This document shows, piece by piece, positions 1 through 9,198 of a DNA stretch of 64,000 nucleotides; the stretch's first letter is position 1, and the number at the start of each line of letters is the position of its first letter. Source of the stretch: Microbulbifer sp. VAAF005 (GTDB taxonomy: Bacteria > Pseudomonadota > Gammaproteobacteria > Pseudomonadales > Cellvibrionaceae); NCBI RefSeq assembly GCF_030012985.1, contig NZ_CP120233.1, positions 868,001-932,000 of the forward strand. The letters are read 5' to 3'. The notes beneath the pieces are model-generated. The model saw only the letters and a program-made list of their open reading frames with translations. It had not been told where the DNA came from and did no database searches. The position numbers and the translations under genes were made by a program.

Positions 1-2
1 TG

Positions 3-2942
3 GGCGCCACCGAATTGCGCCCTTATGTGGAAGCCTTATCGAGCGCCTGTACCTCTAATGTCTCCGCCCACCCCAACGCGGGATTGCCCAATGAGTTTGG
101 CGAATACGACGAAACCCCTGAGCAGACCGCCGCAATCGTAGCGGAATTTGCCCGCAGCGGATTTATTAATATCCTCGGCGGCTGTTGTGGCACCACCCCC
201 GGTCATATTCGTGCAATTGCCGATGCAGTGGCCGATATACCCCCACGACAGCAGCCGGAAATAAAACCTGCTCTGCGCCTGTCCGGACTGGAGCCATTTG
301 TCGCCGATGAAAACGCCTTATTCGTCAATGTGGGCGAGCGTTGCAACGTCACTGGCTCCGCCCGATTTAAGCGCCTGATCCTTGAAGAGGACTACGACAC
401 CGCCCTGCAAGTGGCTGCCGCCCAGGTGGAAGATGGGGCGCAGGTAATCGACTTCAATATGGATGAGGCGATGCTGGATGCACTCGCCGCTATGCGCCGC
501 TTCCTCAACCTTGCCGCTACCGAACCGGATATCGCCAAGGTGCCATTTATGGTGGACTCCTCCAAGTGGGAGGTGATCGAGGCCGGCCTGCAATGTATCC
601 AGGGCAAGCCCATTGTGAACTCTATCAGCCTCAAGGAAGGCAAAGAGGAGTTTATCGAAAAGGCTCAACTGTGCCTGCGCTACGGTGCAGCTGTGGTGGT
701 GATGGCTTTTGATGAAGATGGCCAGGCGGATACTTTCGAGCGCAAAATTGAGATCTGCAAACGCAGCTACGATGTGCTGGTCGATGAAGTCGGCTTCGAT
801 CCCACCGATATTATTTTCGACCCGAATATTTTTGCTGTCGCCACCGGTATTGAGGAACACAATAATTACGCGGTGGACTTTATCGAGGCGTGCCGCTGGA
901 TTCGCACAAACCTGCCCGGTGCCCAGATCAGTGGCGGCGTCTCCAATGTTTCCTTCTCTTTCCGGGGCAACAATCCGGTACGTGAAGCCATTCATTCAGT
1001 ATTCCTGTTTCACGCTATTAAAGCCGGCCTGAATATGGGTATCGTGAACGCCGGACAGCTGGCGGTTTACGACGAACTCCCACAGGAGCTGCGGGAAAAA
1101 GTTGAGGATGTGATCCTCAACCGCAGCCCAGATGCCACTGAAGCCCTGTTGGACATTGCCCCCAAATACCAGGGGGATGGCAGTGGAGCCGCGCGCAAAG
1201 AGGACCTGAGCTGGCGCCAATTGCCCGTGAAGGAACGCTTGGCACACTCCCTTGTGAAAGGCATTAACAACTATATCGAGGAAGATACCGAAGAGGCCCG
1301 TGCAAGTTCCTCACGCCCACTGGATGTGATCGAAGGTCCACTGATGGACGGTATGAATATCGTCGGCGACCTGTTTGGCGAAGGGAAAATGTTCTTGCCC
1401 CAGGTAGTGAAATCCGCCCGAGTTATGAAACAGGCGGTAGCCTACCTGCAACCCTATATTGAGGCGGAAAAAACCGAAGACAGCCGCTCCAACGGCCGTA
1501 TCCTGATGGCCACGGTTAAAGGGGATGTGCACGATATTGGCAAAAATATTGTGGGCGTGGTGCTGGCCTGCAACAACTATGAAGTGATCGACCTCGGCGT
1601 GATGGTGCCAGCGGAAACCATTTTGCAAACAGCAAAGGAAAAGGAGTGTGACATTATCGGCCTGTCCGGCCTGATCACCCCATCCCTGGATGAAATGGTT
1701 CACGTAGCCGCCGAGATGGAGCGCCAGGGGTTTGATATCCCATTATTGATCGGCGGAGCCACTACCTCCAAAGCCCATACCGCCGTAAAAATTGATCCCC
1801 AATTCCATCGCAACCAGGTGGTGTATGTAGCCGATGCATCCCGCGCCGTAGGCGTGGCCAGCAGCCTGATTTCCAATGAGCTGCGCCCAGCCTTTGTGGA
1901 AAAAATCCAGGCAGAGTATGACAAGGTGCGCACCCGCACCGCCAACCGCAAGCGCAATGACACCCGCTTAACCTACGAGGAAGCGCGGGATACTGCCCCG
2001 GAATTTGATTGGAAAAACTACCAGCCAGCACGACCCAACAAGCTGGGCCTTACCGTGATCGACGATTTCCCTCTGGAGAAACTGCTCGACACTATGGACT
2101 GGACGCCTTTCTTTATTTCCTGGGATTTGGCAGGTAAATTCCCGGCAATCCTTGAAGACGAAATTGTGGGAGAAGCCGCTACCGATCTCTACGACAACGC
2201 CCAGCGCATGTTAAAAGAGATTATCGATAAAAAGCTATTGCGCGCACGGGCTGTATTCGGCCTATGGCCCGCCAATAGCGTCGGCGACGATATCATCGTC
2301 TACAAGGATGAAAGCCGCAGTGAGGAGCTGGCTCGCCTTCACCATATGCGCCAACAGGTACAGAAACGCGGAGGCGATGGCCTGTGCCGCTCCCTGGCAG
2401 ATTTCGTCGCGCCGCTGGAGTCCGGCCAAATAGACTATGTGGGCGGCTTCGCGGTTACCACTGGCATCGGCGCAGACGAGTTGGCAGACACCTACGAAGC
2501 CAAGCACGACGATTACAACGCCATTATGGTAAAGGCCCTGGCAGACCGTATGGCAGAGTCCTTTGCTGAGACACTGCACCGTTTGGTGCGAAAAGAATAT
2601 TGGGGCTATGCCGAAGACGAAACTCTGAGCAATGAGGAGCTGATCAAGGAAGCCTACCAGGGCATCCGCCCAGCCCCGGGCTATCCCGCCTGCCCCGATC
2701 ATTCGGAAAAAGCTACCCTGTTCAAATTGCTACAAGCGGAGCAAAATGCAGGCGTCAGCCTTACCGAGCACTTTGCCATGATGCCCGCAGCTGCGGTGAG
2801 CGGTTGGTACTTCGCCCACCCCCAGGCAAAGTACTTCAATGTGGGCAAGATCGGCAGGGATCAGCTGCAAAGCCTGGCTAAACGAAAAGGGGTCAGCGAA
2901 CCGGAATTGGAGCGCTGGCTACGTCCCAACCTCGAGGAGTGA
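3..2942 (+). CDS. metH: Cobalamin-dependent methionine synthase MetH (5' end outside window)
   Basis: Transfers the methyl group of 5-methyl-THF to homocysteine through methylcobalamin, the last step of methionine synthesis in the cytoplasm. The reading frame is open at the left edge, so the gene starts upstream. About 980 codons are visible; the family is about 1,230 long, so most of the homocysteine domain is missing. Modules in order: the end of the homocysteine domain with the zinc cysteine pair GGCCGTTP (about 176-199), the pterin-binding domain opening [11 protein letters not shown] (about 325), the B12 domain with DVHDIG (about 1525-1545), whose His is the lower cobalt ligand, and the reactivation domain with the SAM-binding [12 protein letters not shown] (about 2668-2703). 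No lesion is visible. A short membrane-protein gene follows four bases after the stop and is probably cotranscribed. Confidence 0.97.
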   Translation, partial: GATELRPYVEALSSACTSNVSAHPNAGLPNEFGEYDETPEQTAAIVAEFARSGFINILGGCCGTTPGHIRAIADAVADIPPRQQPEIKPALRLSGLEPFVADENALFVNVGERCNVTGSARFKRLILEEDYDTALQVAAAQVEDGAQVIDFNMDEAMLDALAAMRRFLNLAATEPDIAKVPFMVDSSKWEVIEAGLQCIQGKPIVNSISLKEGKEEFIEKAQLCLRYGAAVVVMAFDEDGQADTFERKIEICKRSYDVLVDEVGFDPTDIIFDPNIFAVATGIEEHNNYAVDFIEACRWIRTNLPGAQISGGVSNVSFSFRGNNPVREAIHSVFLFHAIKAGLNMGIVNAGQLAVYDELPQELREKVEDVILNRSPDATEALLDIAPKYQGDGSGAARKEDLSWRQLPVKERLAHSLVKGINNYIEEDTEEARASSSRPLDVIEGPLMDGMNIVGDLFGEGKMFLPQVVKSARVMKQAVAYLQPYIEAEKTEDSRSNGRILMATVKGDVHDIGKNIVGVVLACNNYEVIDLGVMVPAETILQTAKEKECDIIGLSGLITPSLDEMVHVAAEMERQGFDIPLLIGGATTSKAHTAVKIDPQFHRNQVVYVADASRAVGVASSLISNELRPAFVEKIQAEYDKVRTRTANRKRNDTRLTYEEARDTAPEFDWKNYQPARPNKLGLTVIDDFPLEKLLDTMDWTPFFISWDLAGKFPAILEDEIVGEAATDLYDNAQRMLKEIIDKKLLRARAVFGLWPANSVGDDIIVYKDESRSEELARLHHMRQQVQKRGGDGLCRSLADFVAPLESGQIDYVGGFAVTTGIGADELADTYEAKHDDYNAIMVKALADRMAESFAETLHRLVRKEYWGYAEDETLSNEELIKEAYQGIRPAPGYPACPDHSEKATLFKLLQAEQNAGVSLTEHFAMMPAAAVSGWYFAHPQAKYFNVGKIGRDQLQSLAKRKGVSEPELERWLRPNLEE

Positions 2943-2946
2943 GCCC

Positions 2947-3165
2947 GTGGAAGATAATAATAAGAAAGCGAAAAAGCCCAATTTTGGCCAGGTGGTAGTC
3001 AGTACCCTGGCCGCCGCAATTGGCGTGCAGAGTGATAAAAACCGCGAAAGGGATTTTCAAAGCGGCAGTATTATGACGTACGTTATTGCCGGCGTTGTTT
3101 TTACCGCCGTATTTGTAATCGGATTGGCACTTATTGTGAAAATAGTTCTCAGTAATATGGGCTGA
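2947..3165 (+). CDS. DUF2970 family small membrane protein
   Basis: A 72-residue protein of the DUF2970 type, function unknown. It starts at GTG 2947, with GAGGAG at the end of metH as ribosome binding site, so translation is probably coupled to metH. The N-terminal third is charged and Lys/Asn-rich. The centre carries the conserved stretch STLAAAIGVQSDKNRERDF, and the C-terminal third (from about residue 42) is one hydrophobic helix, YVIAGVVFTAVFVIGLALIV. An inner-membrane single-pass protein with a short cytoplasmic N-terminus is expected. An upstream in-frame start inside metH (2839) would add residues that do not fit the family. Confidence 0.8.
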   Translation: MEDNNKKAKKPNFGQVVVSTLAAAIGVQSDKNRERDFQSGSIMTYVIAGVVFTAVFVIGLALIVKIVLSNMG

Positions 3166-3189
3166 GAGCACCCAGATTTTTATTACATA

Positions 3190-3233
3190 AGCAGCAATAA
3201 AATAAACAAAATACTATCTATTTTATTGCTGCT
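3190..3233. terminator. Hairpin after the metH operon
   Basis: A perfect 15-bp inverted repeat (3190-3204 with 3219-3233) around a 14-base loop, 25 bases after the DUF2970 stop. It is AT-rich with no long T tract, so it may act as a weak or bidirectional terminator between the metH operon and the minus-strand genes to its right. Confidence 0.45.
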
Positions 3234-3283
3234 AAATACCAATTAAGACCGCCTGGGACTGCACGGCTCCAGGCCAGAAATAA

Positions 3284-3400
3284 CTAGCGTGTGGCCACCC
3301 AAAAAACACAGGTGGCTACGAAAATTGCGACCAGTGCTACAGCGGCAATCGCATCTACTACATTATCGTCTTCAGAAACTACAGCTACTTCATCATTCAT
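3284..3400 (-). CDS. Small single-pass membrane protein, 38 residues
   Basis: Not assignable to a family. ATG at 3400 is preceded by GGAGAG at good spacing (bases 3409-3414), which is the main support. The product begins MNDEVAVVSEDDNVVD, an acidic N-terminus. It continues as one hydrophobic helix (AIAAVALVAIFVATCVFWVA) and ends ATR, the layout of a small inner-membrane protein with its positive tail inside. It stands alone between the metH terminator and the nitrilase-like gene on the same strand. Function unknown. Confidence 0.5.
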   Translation of the reverse strand: MNDEVAVVSEDDNVVDAIAAVALVAIFVATCVFWVATR

Positions 3401-3534
3401 CGAATCTCTCCGACCATTCTTTTATTGTTATTTAAAGTAGTTGAGTCGCAAGTAGCGACAGCTCAAGTAGAGCAAATCAAGCCACCAGTTGCAAGGTGGA
3501 ACCTCGCAACAAGTATACCCATCCAATTAACCTA

Positions 3535-4350
3535 TTAAGCCTGACCAGAATACAGGGCAATATGAAACCCTCCAGCAAGGGTCTGCCCCGTTTTAGCGAC
3601 TTGTGTACGACTGTCAACATTGACATTCAGGTTGCCAAACTTGTTTGGGGACACTGACATGATTCCATTCACACCTTTGCCCTTGTTAATGCTCCTCATA
3701 TTGCAAAATACCACGGCCCCGCCACCATTTTTATTAGTTGCCAGGGAGTTGGGAGTGGGACTTGAGCCATCAGAGATCAGTATATGGACATCTACAGACT
3801 TTCCATCCAATGATTTCTTTAGGATTTTATTATTGTGGTCGAGACAGATATCAATGCCAAACGTTAAGCCCTTGTAAGTGAAGGTACTGTCACTTTGCTT
3901 AGTCGCAAAAGCATCAGCAGTTTGATACTGGTCATTGCCAACTTTATATTTTTTCAGTAAGAAATTACCACCAGCCAGAATAGGAGCAATGCTCAAGTAA
4001 GAGGTTGAAGAAAAACAGCAACCCCCTCCTTTTGTATAAGCAATTGTCCCTGCAACAATCAAAATATTCGGGTATTGACGAGAAACCCTGCGTAAGCCGG
4101 AATAGATGTCGCTCTTGGAGCTTTTGCTCAAAGAGTCAATATGATTGGTTACTGCTTTAGAAGAATATCCTGAAAAATAGTACTCTGGCGCAACCAGCAT
4201 CTTGATATATTTATCGTCAGGGTAGTCCTGCATCATGGCCTTGGCACGAACTACTGCCCCTTCAAATACACTGAAGTTAGCGTTACTTACGCCCATGAAC
4301 TTTGATGAATCATCAAATTCAATCATCGCTGCAAGGATATCTTTAGCCAT
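3535..4350 (-). CDS. Nitrilase-superfamily (carbon-nitrogen hydrolase) protein
   Basis: A 271-residue cytoplasmic protein with the three catalytic elements of the nitrilase superfamily: Glu in APEYYF (residue 56), Lys in LLKKYK (about 134) and Cys in GIDICLDH (residue 169). These enzymes hydrolyse or condense nitriles and amides through a Cys thioester. The residues between the triad elements do not match a substrate-specific branch I know, and the Cys context is unusual (the common form is ICYD/ICWE). The start at 4350 is chosen because AAGGG lies eight bases upstream; a GTG at 4380 is a weaker alternative. It is a single gene with no partner on the same strand, and AT-richer than cysI next door, so it may be acquired. 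Confidence 0.7.
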   Translation of the reverse strand: MAKDILAAMIEFDDSSKFMGVSNANFSVFEGAVVRAKAMMQDYPDDKYIKMLVAPEYYFSGYSSKAVTNHIDSLSKSSKSDIYSGLRRVSRQYPNILIVAGTIAYTKGGGCCFSSTSYLSIAPILAGGNFLLKKYKVGNDQYQTADAFATKQSDSTFTYKGLTFGIDICLDHNNKILKKSLDGKSVDVHILISDGSSPTPNSLATNKNGGGAVVFCNMRSINKGKGVNGIMSVSPNKFGNLNVNVDSRTQVAKTGQTLAGGFHIALYSGQA

Positions 4351-4777
4351 CTTATTGCCCTTTTTAACTGCTAAAAGCACTCAGCCACCGACTCATCTAC
4401 AAGAATTTCAAAATGTGACTGATCATCCGCACTTTATATCACCGCTTATAATCTGAAAGATGGTACCAATTCACACCTACCCGAATTTGTTTTGTTACAT
4501 CAGCTCACCGGCAACGTCGCTACACTCAACTGACTGAGTTACAGTAAAAGCGGGCTGAAATCCTTTACCACCAAGCCGCCAGCGCTTCACCAATACTTAG
4601 CAGCTAACAAGAATAGAAGGGACCATCCACCTCTTATAACTGTTAGTTACAGATATAGCGGAAAATATTGTTATTTATTGCATAAGAGCGCTGGTATGTT
4701 ATGCGCCAGCGGAGAATCGTCCGGGGCCTGCCCCTTTCTCCACCATCAGCGCACAAAGGCAATGGAATCAAGCTGTT
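4351..4777. other. Intergenic region upstream of cysI
   Basis: No gene seen. It must hold the divergent promoters of the nitrilase-like gene and cysI. An inverted repeat CGCTGG/CCAGCG lies at about 4689-4715 in front of cysI and could be a leader hairpin or part of a regulator site. I cannot identify a CysB box by eye. Confidence 0.4.
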
Positions 4778-6439
4778 ATGTATCGATACGACGACCGGGA
4801 CCGCGCCATCATCAACGATCGCGTAGCCCAGTTCCGCGGCCAAACGGAACGTTACCTTGCCGGCGAGTTGAGCGAGGAGCAATTCCTGCCGCTGCGCCTG
4901 CAAAATGGCCTCTATATTCAACGACTGGCCCCCATGTTGCGTATTGCCGTTCCCTACGGCCTGCTCAACAGTGCCCAGTTACGCCGTCTCGCTCGCGTAA
5001 GCCGCGACTACGATAAAGGCTACGCCCACTTCACTACGCGCCAGAACCTCCAATACAACTGGCCGCAGCTGGAAGATGTACCCGCTATTCTCGATGAGCT
5101 GGCGGAAGTGGAAATGCACGCGGTACAAACCAGCGGCAACTGTATCCGAAATACCACCTCGGACCCCTACGCCGGCATTGCGCTCGACGAGATTGCCGAC
5201 CCGCGCCCCTACTGCGAGCTGATTCGCCAATGGTCTACATTCCACCCGGAATTCGCTTTCTTGCCGCGCAAGTTCAAGATCGCGGTCAGTGGTTCAGAAC
5301 AGGACCGCGCCGCCATCCGTGTACACGATATCGGTGTACAGATCGTCAAGCGCGGTGAAGAGATTGGCTTCCAGGTATTGGTAGGTGGCGGTCAGGGCCG
5401 CACACCGGTTATTGCCGAGACCATCCGCGACTTCCTGCCGGAAGAAGACCTGCTCTCTTACCTTGAAGCGATTGTTCGCGTTTACAACCAGCTGGGTCGT
5501 CGCGACAACAAGTACAAAGCGCGCATTAAAATTCTGGTCAAGGCCCTCGGCCCGCAAGAGTTCGGCCGCCGCGTGGAAGAAGAGTGGCAACACATTAAAG
5601 ACGGCGCTGAAAAGTTAACCCAGGAAGCATTGGATTGGGCTAAATCCTTCTTCACTGCCCCGGAATATCGCGAGTTTGACGGATCAGCTGCTGAAGCTGC
5701 ACTGCAACTCCAAGCTGACAGCGACAAAGCCTTTGCCCGCTGGCTTGAACGCAACACCTACCCGCACCGGGTACCCGGTTATCGCGCGATTAAGTTGTCC
5801 ACCAAACCCACTGGTGTACCCCCAGGTGATGTAACCGATGCCCAATTAGAGGCTATTGCCGATCTTGCCGATACTTTTAGCTTTGGTGAAGCTCGGGTAA
5901 CTCACGACCAGAATGTGGTACTCGCAGACGTCGAACAGGACAAACTGTTTGAACTCTGGCAACAGGCCCGCAAGCACGGTTTCGCCACACCGAATATCGG
6001 CACCCTGACCGATATGATTTGCTGCCCCGGCGGTGACTACTGCTCACTTGCCAACGCCAAGTCCATCCCGGTAGCCGAAGCCATCCAGCGTCGCTTTGAC
6101 GATATGGACTACCTGTACGACCTGGGTGACCTCAACCTCAATATCTCTGGCTGTATGAATGCCTGTGGCCACCACCACGTGGGACATATCGGCATCCTCG
6201 GCGTCGACAAAAAAGGCGAAGAGTTCTACCAGATCCAGCTGGGCGGCAGTGCATCCAACGAGGCCAGCCTGGCCAAAGTATTGGGCCCCAGCTTCTCCCG
6301 CGCTGAAGTGCCAGACGTGATCAGCAAAATCCTCGACCTCTATGTCGAGCAACGCCAAACGGAAGAGCCCTTTATCGACACCTACAACCGCATCGGCCTT
6401 CAGCCCTTCAAGGAGAGAGTTTATGCCAAAGCCAGCTAA
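4778..6439 (+). CDS. cysI: Sulfite reductase hemoprotein subunit (nitrite/sulfite reductase family)
   Basis: Reduces sulfite to sulfide with six electrons for cysteine synthesis, in the cytoplasm. The 553-residue protein has the usual length of the Pseudomonas-type enzyme. It shows two ferredoxin-like halves, the siroheme-binding TRQNLQYNW near residue 89, and the four Cys of the Fe4S4-siroheme centre as CPGGDYC (about 416-422) and CMNAC (about 458-462). No flavoprotein partner gene (cysJ) is adjacent, so electrons probably come from ferredoxin or a distant flavoprotein. The stop overlaps the next gene by 17 bases, which indicates translational coupling with the DUF934 protein, a pairing common in gamma- and betaproteobacteria. 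Confidence 0.95.
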   Translation: MYRYDDRDRAIINDRVAQFRGQTERYLAGELSEEQFLPLRLQNGLYIQRLAPMLRIAVPYGLLNSAQLRRLARVSRDYDKGYAHFTTRQNLQYNWPQLEDVPAILDELAEVEMHAVQTSGNCIRNTTSDPYAGIALDEIADPRPYCELIRQWSTFHPEFAFLPRKFKIAVSGSEQDRAAIRVHDIGVQIVKRGEEIGFQVLVGGGQGRTPVIAETIRDFLPEEDLLSYLEAIVRVYNQLGRRDNKYKARIKILVKALGPQEFGRRVEEEWQHIKDGAEKLTQEALDWAKSFFTAPEYREFDGSAAEAALQLQADSDKAFARWLERNTYPHRVPGYRAIKLSTKPTGVPPGDVTDAQLEAIADLADTFSFGEARVTHDQNVVLADVEQDKLFELWQQARKHGFATPNIGTLTDMICCPGGDYCSLANAKSIPVAEAIQRRFDDMDYLYDLGDLNLNISGCMNACGHHHVGHIGILGVDKKGEEFYQIQLGGSASNEASLAKVLGPSFSRAEVPDVISKILDLYVEQRQTEEPFIDTYNRIGLQPFKERVYAKAS

Positions 6440-6971
6440 ACTGGGCCCACAGCCGGGCAACCCCGCAGAACTGATCATCGATGGTGAAGTAAAGACCAAC
6501 GAATGGCAGCTGGTACCCCAACTGGAAGCAGGGGAAGAGTTGGACCCAAGCACCCTGCCCTCCGGCAAAATTATCCTGCCACTGCGACAGTGGCTGGCGC
6601 ATCGCGATGCGCTAGCATCCCGCAGTGAAGAGGTCGGTGTTTGGCTGGACAGTGAAGAAGGTGCCGAGCAGATTGCGGAAGAAGCCACCAAATTGCCGGT
6701 AATTGCCGTGCACTTCCCGGCATTTGCCGATGGTCGGGGCTTTACCGCAGGCCGTATGCTGCGCGAGCGCTACAGCTTTACCGGAGAGTTACGCGCAGTA
6801 GGCGGGTTTATGCGAGACCAGCTGACCTATTTACAACGCTGCGGCTTCAATGCCTACGCATTTGAAGGCGAGCAGCCTCTGGCAAGCCTTAAAGACTCGA
6901 TGAGCGATTTTGGCGATAGCTACCAAACAGGGGTAGACCAACCGCTGCCCATGTTCCGTCGCCGCTTCTAA
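6423..6971 (+). CDS. DUF934 protein linked to sulfite reductase
   Basis: A 182-residue DUF934 protein, nearly always encoded directly after cysI and therefore taken to help sulfite reduction or its supply, although its biochemical role is not established. ATG 6423 lies inside the end of cysI with AGGAG at 6411-6415. Typical blocks seen are a central region around EVGVWLDSEE, FPAFADGRGFTAGRMLRER, and a C-terminal QLTYLQRCGFNAY followed by the Arg-rich end FRRRF. No membrane segment or signal peptide, so it should be cytosolic. Confidence 0.88.
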   Translation: MPKPAKLGPQPGNPAELIIDGEVKTNEWQLVPQLEAGEELDPSTLPSGKIILPLRQWLAHRDALASRSEEVGVWLDSEEGAEQIAEEATKLPVIAVHFPAFADGRGFTAGRMLRERYSFTGELRAVGGFMRDQLTYLQRCGFNAYAFEGEQPLASLKDSMSDFGDSYQTGVDQPLPMFRRRF

Positions 6972-6976
6972 AGCTC

Positions 6977-7010
6977 AATTTAGACCCCTGAATACTCAGG
7001 GGTCTAAATT
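6977..7010. terminator. Rho-independent terminator, bidirectional
   Basis: A perfect 15-bp stem (6977-6991 with 6996-7010) on a 4-base loop, GC-rich in the middle, with A-rich and T-rich flanks on both sides. It lies between the converging cysI-DUF934 operon and the tetR gene, and can stop transcription from both. Confidence 0.88.
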
Positions 7011-7020
7011 TTCACTTCCA

Positions 7021-7623
7021 TCACGCCTCCAACCCCAATCCATTGAGCGCAAGCTCCAAAGAGGGTTCCACCTCCTTGAGTTCTCGCCCGGATCGCAATA
7101 CCGATGCTGTGCCATGCAACAAGGTAATCAGGTACATAGCGCACTCCTCAGCACGTCGATCCAGCCCTATAGCCTGGGACTCTTTATCAGAACGAAACAA
7201 GTCAACCAGTTGCTTTACCGCTTCTGCGTCAGCAGCTTTTAAAGCGTCAATGGCATCAGAAGGCAAAGCGTCACCGGCAGTTTCCGATAATCCAAACGCC
7301 AGATAACAACCCCTCGGGGTTCCCTCCCCGGCCTGACCTTTAACGGTAGCCAGCAAATAACTATGCAATCGCTGCCGCAACGGCACTCCCTCTTCCGTCA
7401 GGAACTGCATACGATCTTTGGCATATCTATCCAGGTATTGCCCCAATGAAAGAACAAACAGTTTCTCTTTATTGCCAAAAGAAGAATACAGACTTGGCTT
7501 ATTAATCCCCATAGCCTTGGTCAGGTCGGCCATTGAGGCGCCCACATAGCCCTTTTTCCAAAAGACTTTCGTTGCTGATTCCAGCGCATACGCCTTATCA
7601 AACTCCGGCTTGCGTCCCGCCAT
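7021..7623 (-). CDS. TetR-family repressor controlling the divergent SDR gene
   Basis: A 200-residue TetR regulator. The N-terminal helix-turn-helix covers about residues 15-50 (ATKVFWKKGYVGASMADLTK, then MGINKPSLYSSFGNKEKLF), and the rest is a C-terminal ligand domain of the PF16925-like type. ATG 7623 is chosen over the longer frame because GGAG lies at the right distance and because the upstream extension would run through the operator. It is divergent from a short-chain dehydrogenase with a large palindrome between them, so it probably represses both itself and that gene until a small electrophile or aldehyde-like ligand binds. The ligand is inferred only from the target enzyme type. Confidence 0.88.
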   Translation of the reverse strand: MAGRKPEFDKAYALESATKVFWKKGYVGASMADLTKAMGINKPSLYSSFGNKEKLFVLSLGQYLDRYAKDRMQFLTEEGVPLRQRLHSYLLATVKGQAGEGTPRGCYLAFGLSETAGDALPSDAIDALKAADAEAVKQLVDLFRSDKESQAIGLDRRAEECAMYLITLLHGTASVLRSGRELKEVEPSLELALNGLGLEA

Positions 7624-7650
7624 TGGCAATCTCCAAAAAATTGTTTTGAC

Positions 7651-7705
7651 AATATTGTACCGATCGGTAAGACTTAGCTCAAACCTTACCGATCGGTACA
7701 ATATT
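7651..7705. promoter_or_regulatory. Operator and overlapping divergent promoters for TetR/SDR
   Basis: A perfect 21-bp inverted repeat (7651-7671 and 7685-7705) separated by 13 bases. Each arm contains the palindrome ACCGATCGGT. On the minus strand a promoter reads TTGAGC (7677-7682), a 17-base spacer, then TACAAT (7654-7659), which puts the -10 box inside one arm. A mirror TACAAT (7697-7702) serves the plus strand. A repressor bound to both arms would block both promoters. Confidence 0.85.
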
Positions 7706-7731
7706 CATCAACCCTTCACAGGAGAACGGAA

Positions 7732-8466
7732 TTGAGCATTTCAATCGAAGGAAAAACTGCCCTTGTAACTGGAGCAAACCGCGGAATTGGCAAGGCAATT
7801 GTTGAGCGCTTTCTCGACGGTGGCGCAAAAAAAGTCTATCTGGCCGTTCGCAACCCGGAGACAACGACAGAACTGACAGAAAAATATGGCGACAAAGTAA
7901 TCACATTGGAACTCGATGTGGCAAAAGCCCAAAGTGTAGGGGCGGCGGCAAAGGCGATTCAGGAATTGGATATTCTGGTGAACAATGCCGGGATACTTGC
8001 GCCCGCAGACCCGCTTAGCGACCATGTAGAGGACTCTCTTAAGCAGGAACTGGAAGTGAATACCTTTGGGCTTGTCCGTGTAGCCAAAGCATTCACCCCC
8101 CATTTGGAAAAGAGCAAAGGCGCCCTGGTACAAATGAATTCGGTAGTATCCTTGCGTACCTTCCCACACGTTAGCACCTATTCCGCATCCAAAGCCGCCA
8201 GCTACGCAATTACCCAGGCACTTCGAGAAACGCTTCAGGAGCGAGGCGTACAAGTATTGAGTGTTCACCCCGGCCCCATCAAAACAGATATGGCCAAACA
8301 GGCTGGGCTGGAGGACGGAGAATCCCCCGGTGCAGTGGCTGAGGAAATTGTTGGCGCGCTAAAAAATGGGGATTTTCACCTCTTCCCGGATGCCATGTCG
8401 CAGACTTTTGAAGCCGCTTATCAGAGCTTCTCTGATTCGGTGATCACCGCAGACCTTAGCGAATAA
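7732..8466 (+). CDS. Short-chain dehydrogenase/reductase, TetR-regulated
   Basis: An NAD(P)-dependent oxidoreductase of the classical SDR type, 244 residues, cytosolic. It has the Rossmann glycine motif TGANRGIG (about 14-21), NNAG (about 84), and the active site with Ser in the VVSL stretch and the YSASK Tyr-Lys pair (about 143-147), followed by the PG..KT segment (HPGPIKTDM). The start is TTG 7732 with AGGAG upstream; there is no ATG near. The substrate cannot be read from the sequence. Its dedicated TetR repressor suggests response to a xenobiotic or aldehyde. Confidence 0.9.
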   Translation: MSISIEGKTALVTGANRGIGKAIVERFLDGGAKKVYLAVRNPETTTELTEKYGDKVITLELDVAKAQSVGAAAKAIQELDILVNNAGILAPADPLSDHVEDSLKQELEVNTFGLVRVAKAFTPHLEKSKGALVQMNSVVSLRTFPHVSTYSASKAASYAITQALRETLQERGVQVLSVHPGPIKTDMAKQAGLEDGESPGAVAEEIVGALKNGDFHLFPDAMSQTFEAAYQSFSDSVITADLSE

Positions 8467-8520
8467 CACGGCCGAAGATTGTCTGAGTAAGAAGTAACAC
8501 AAGCCTCGAAGGAACCCGAT

Positions 8521-8813
8521 CTAGGGTTCTTTCAAGAGGCTGGAAAATTCCTCTGAAGCCATAACGGGTACAAACTCAGTGATCGTAAAAGTCGACGCCC
8601 CATGTTTTGTGAAAGGGTCTTCTTCCAGGACCTTTCGCAGCACTTCCTCAGAGGGATGACGTGAAATAATTATCGCGCCAGTTCTAGGCTCTTTCGCCCC
8701 CCAAAAAGCAGGTCTCCCGATTTATAGTGTCCCTCCAGGTAGCTCACATGCTCCGCCATTAACTCTGGGGTCAGTTTTTTAATATCCGGGAAATTCAAGT
8801 TCACTAAAAACAT
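8521..8813 (-). pseudogene. YCII-domain protein, interrupted by one frameshift
   Basis: The first frame from ATG 8813 (GGGAG upstream) gives MFLVNLNF and then HVSYLEGHYKSGDLLF. The rest of a normal YCII protein continues in another frame as WGAKEPRTGAIIISRHPSEE, followed by a stretch ending at the stop 8521-8523. The switch falls at an A5/C6 homopolymer (8697-8707), and one extra base restores a 97-residue protein. YCII proteins are small dimeric ferredoxin-like folds with a His-Asp pair and mostly unknown function. Either the gene is broken or a base has been missed. A second, more decayed copy lies at 11040-11168. Confidence 0.75.
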
Positions 8814-8889
8814 AACGTCTCCCCCTCCTTAGGGGCTATATATCAACTCTTTACACCACTTTAAGCTTGCAGAAATAGCCTCCACCAAT

Positions 8890-9153
8890 CTAATAGATAG
8901 CAAATCTTTCCACCTTGGCGATAGAGGATGATCCCAAGTAGTAGCTTAAATGGAAACCATCGGAGATTGATGATCGGGCATCATTTAATTTAATGGTCCC
9001 ATCACGTACCTTTCTTTAGGCAATAGTGCTAAATAGACGATACTTCAGATTAATCAAGTTACATGCGGCCTGAAGAGCTTCATCTGCCCTCCAGGCTATG
9101 GTATCCCCCTCAAAACGTATGGGGATTATTGCGATGGCACTCCCTCTTTGTGC
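8890..9153 (-). pseudogene. Decayed reading frame, unassigned
   Basis: One frame stays open for 88 codons except for a single TAA. It reads like protein (segments such as IPIRFEGDTIAWRADEALQ and KLNDARSSISDGFHLSYY) with no usable start or ribosome binding site. I do not recognise the family. It lies between the broken YCII and HxlR genes, in a stretch that looks like a decayed duplicated block. Confidence 0.3.
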
Positions 9154-9198
9154 TCACTCTTAAAACTGTTAATGCGAACTCATCTTTAGAAGATGTAA

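Noticed and set aside
318..995. Long open frame on the minus strand inside metH (225 codons)
   Set aside because: It is the antisense shadow of a well-conserved metH. It has no ribosome binding site and its sequence follows from the codon bias of metH.
6044..6691. 215-codon minus-strand frame across the cysI/DUF934 junction
   Set aside because: Antisense to two conserved genes, and no family resemblance.
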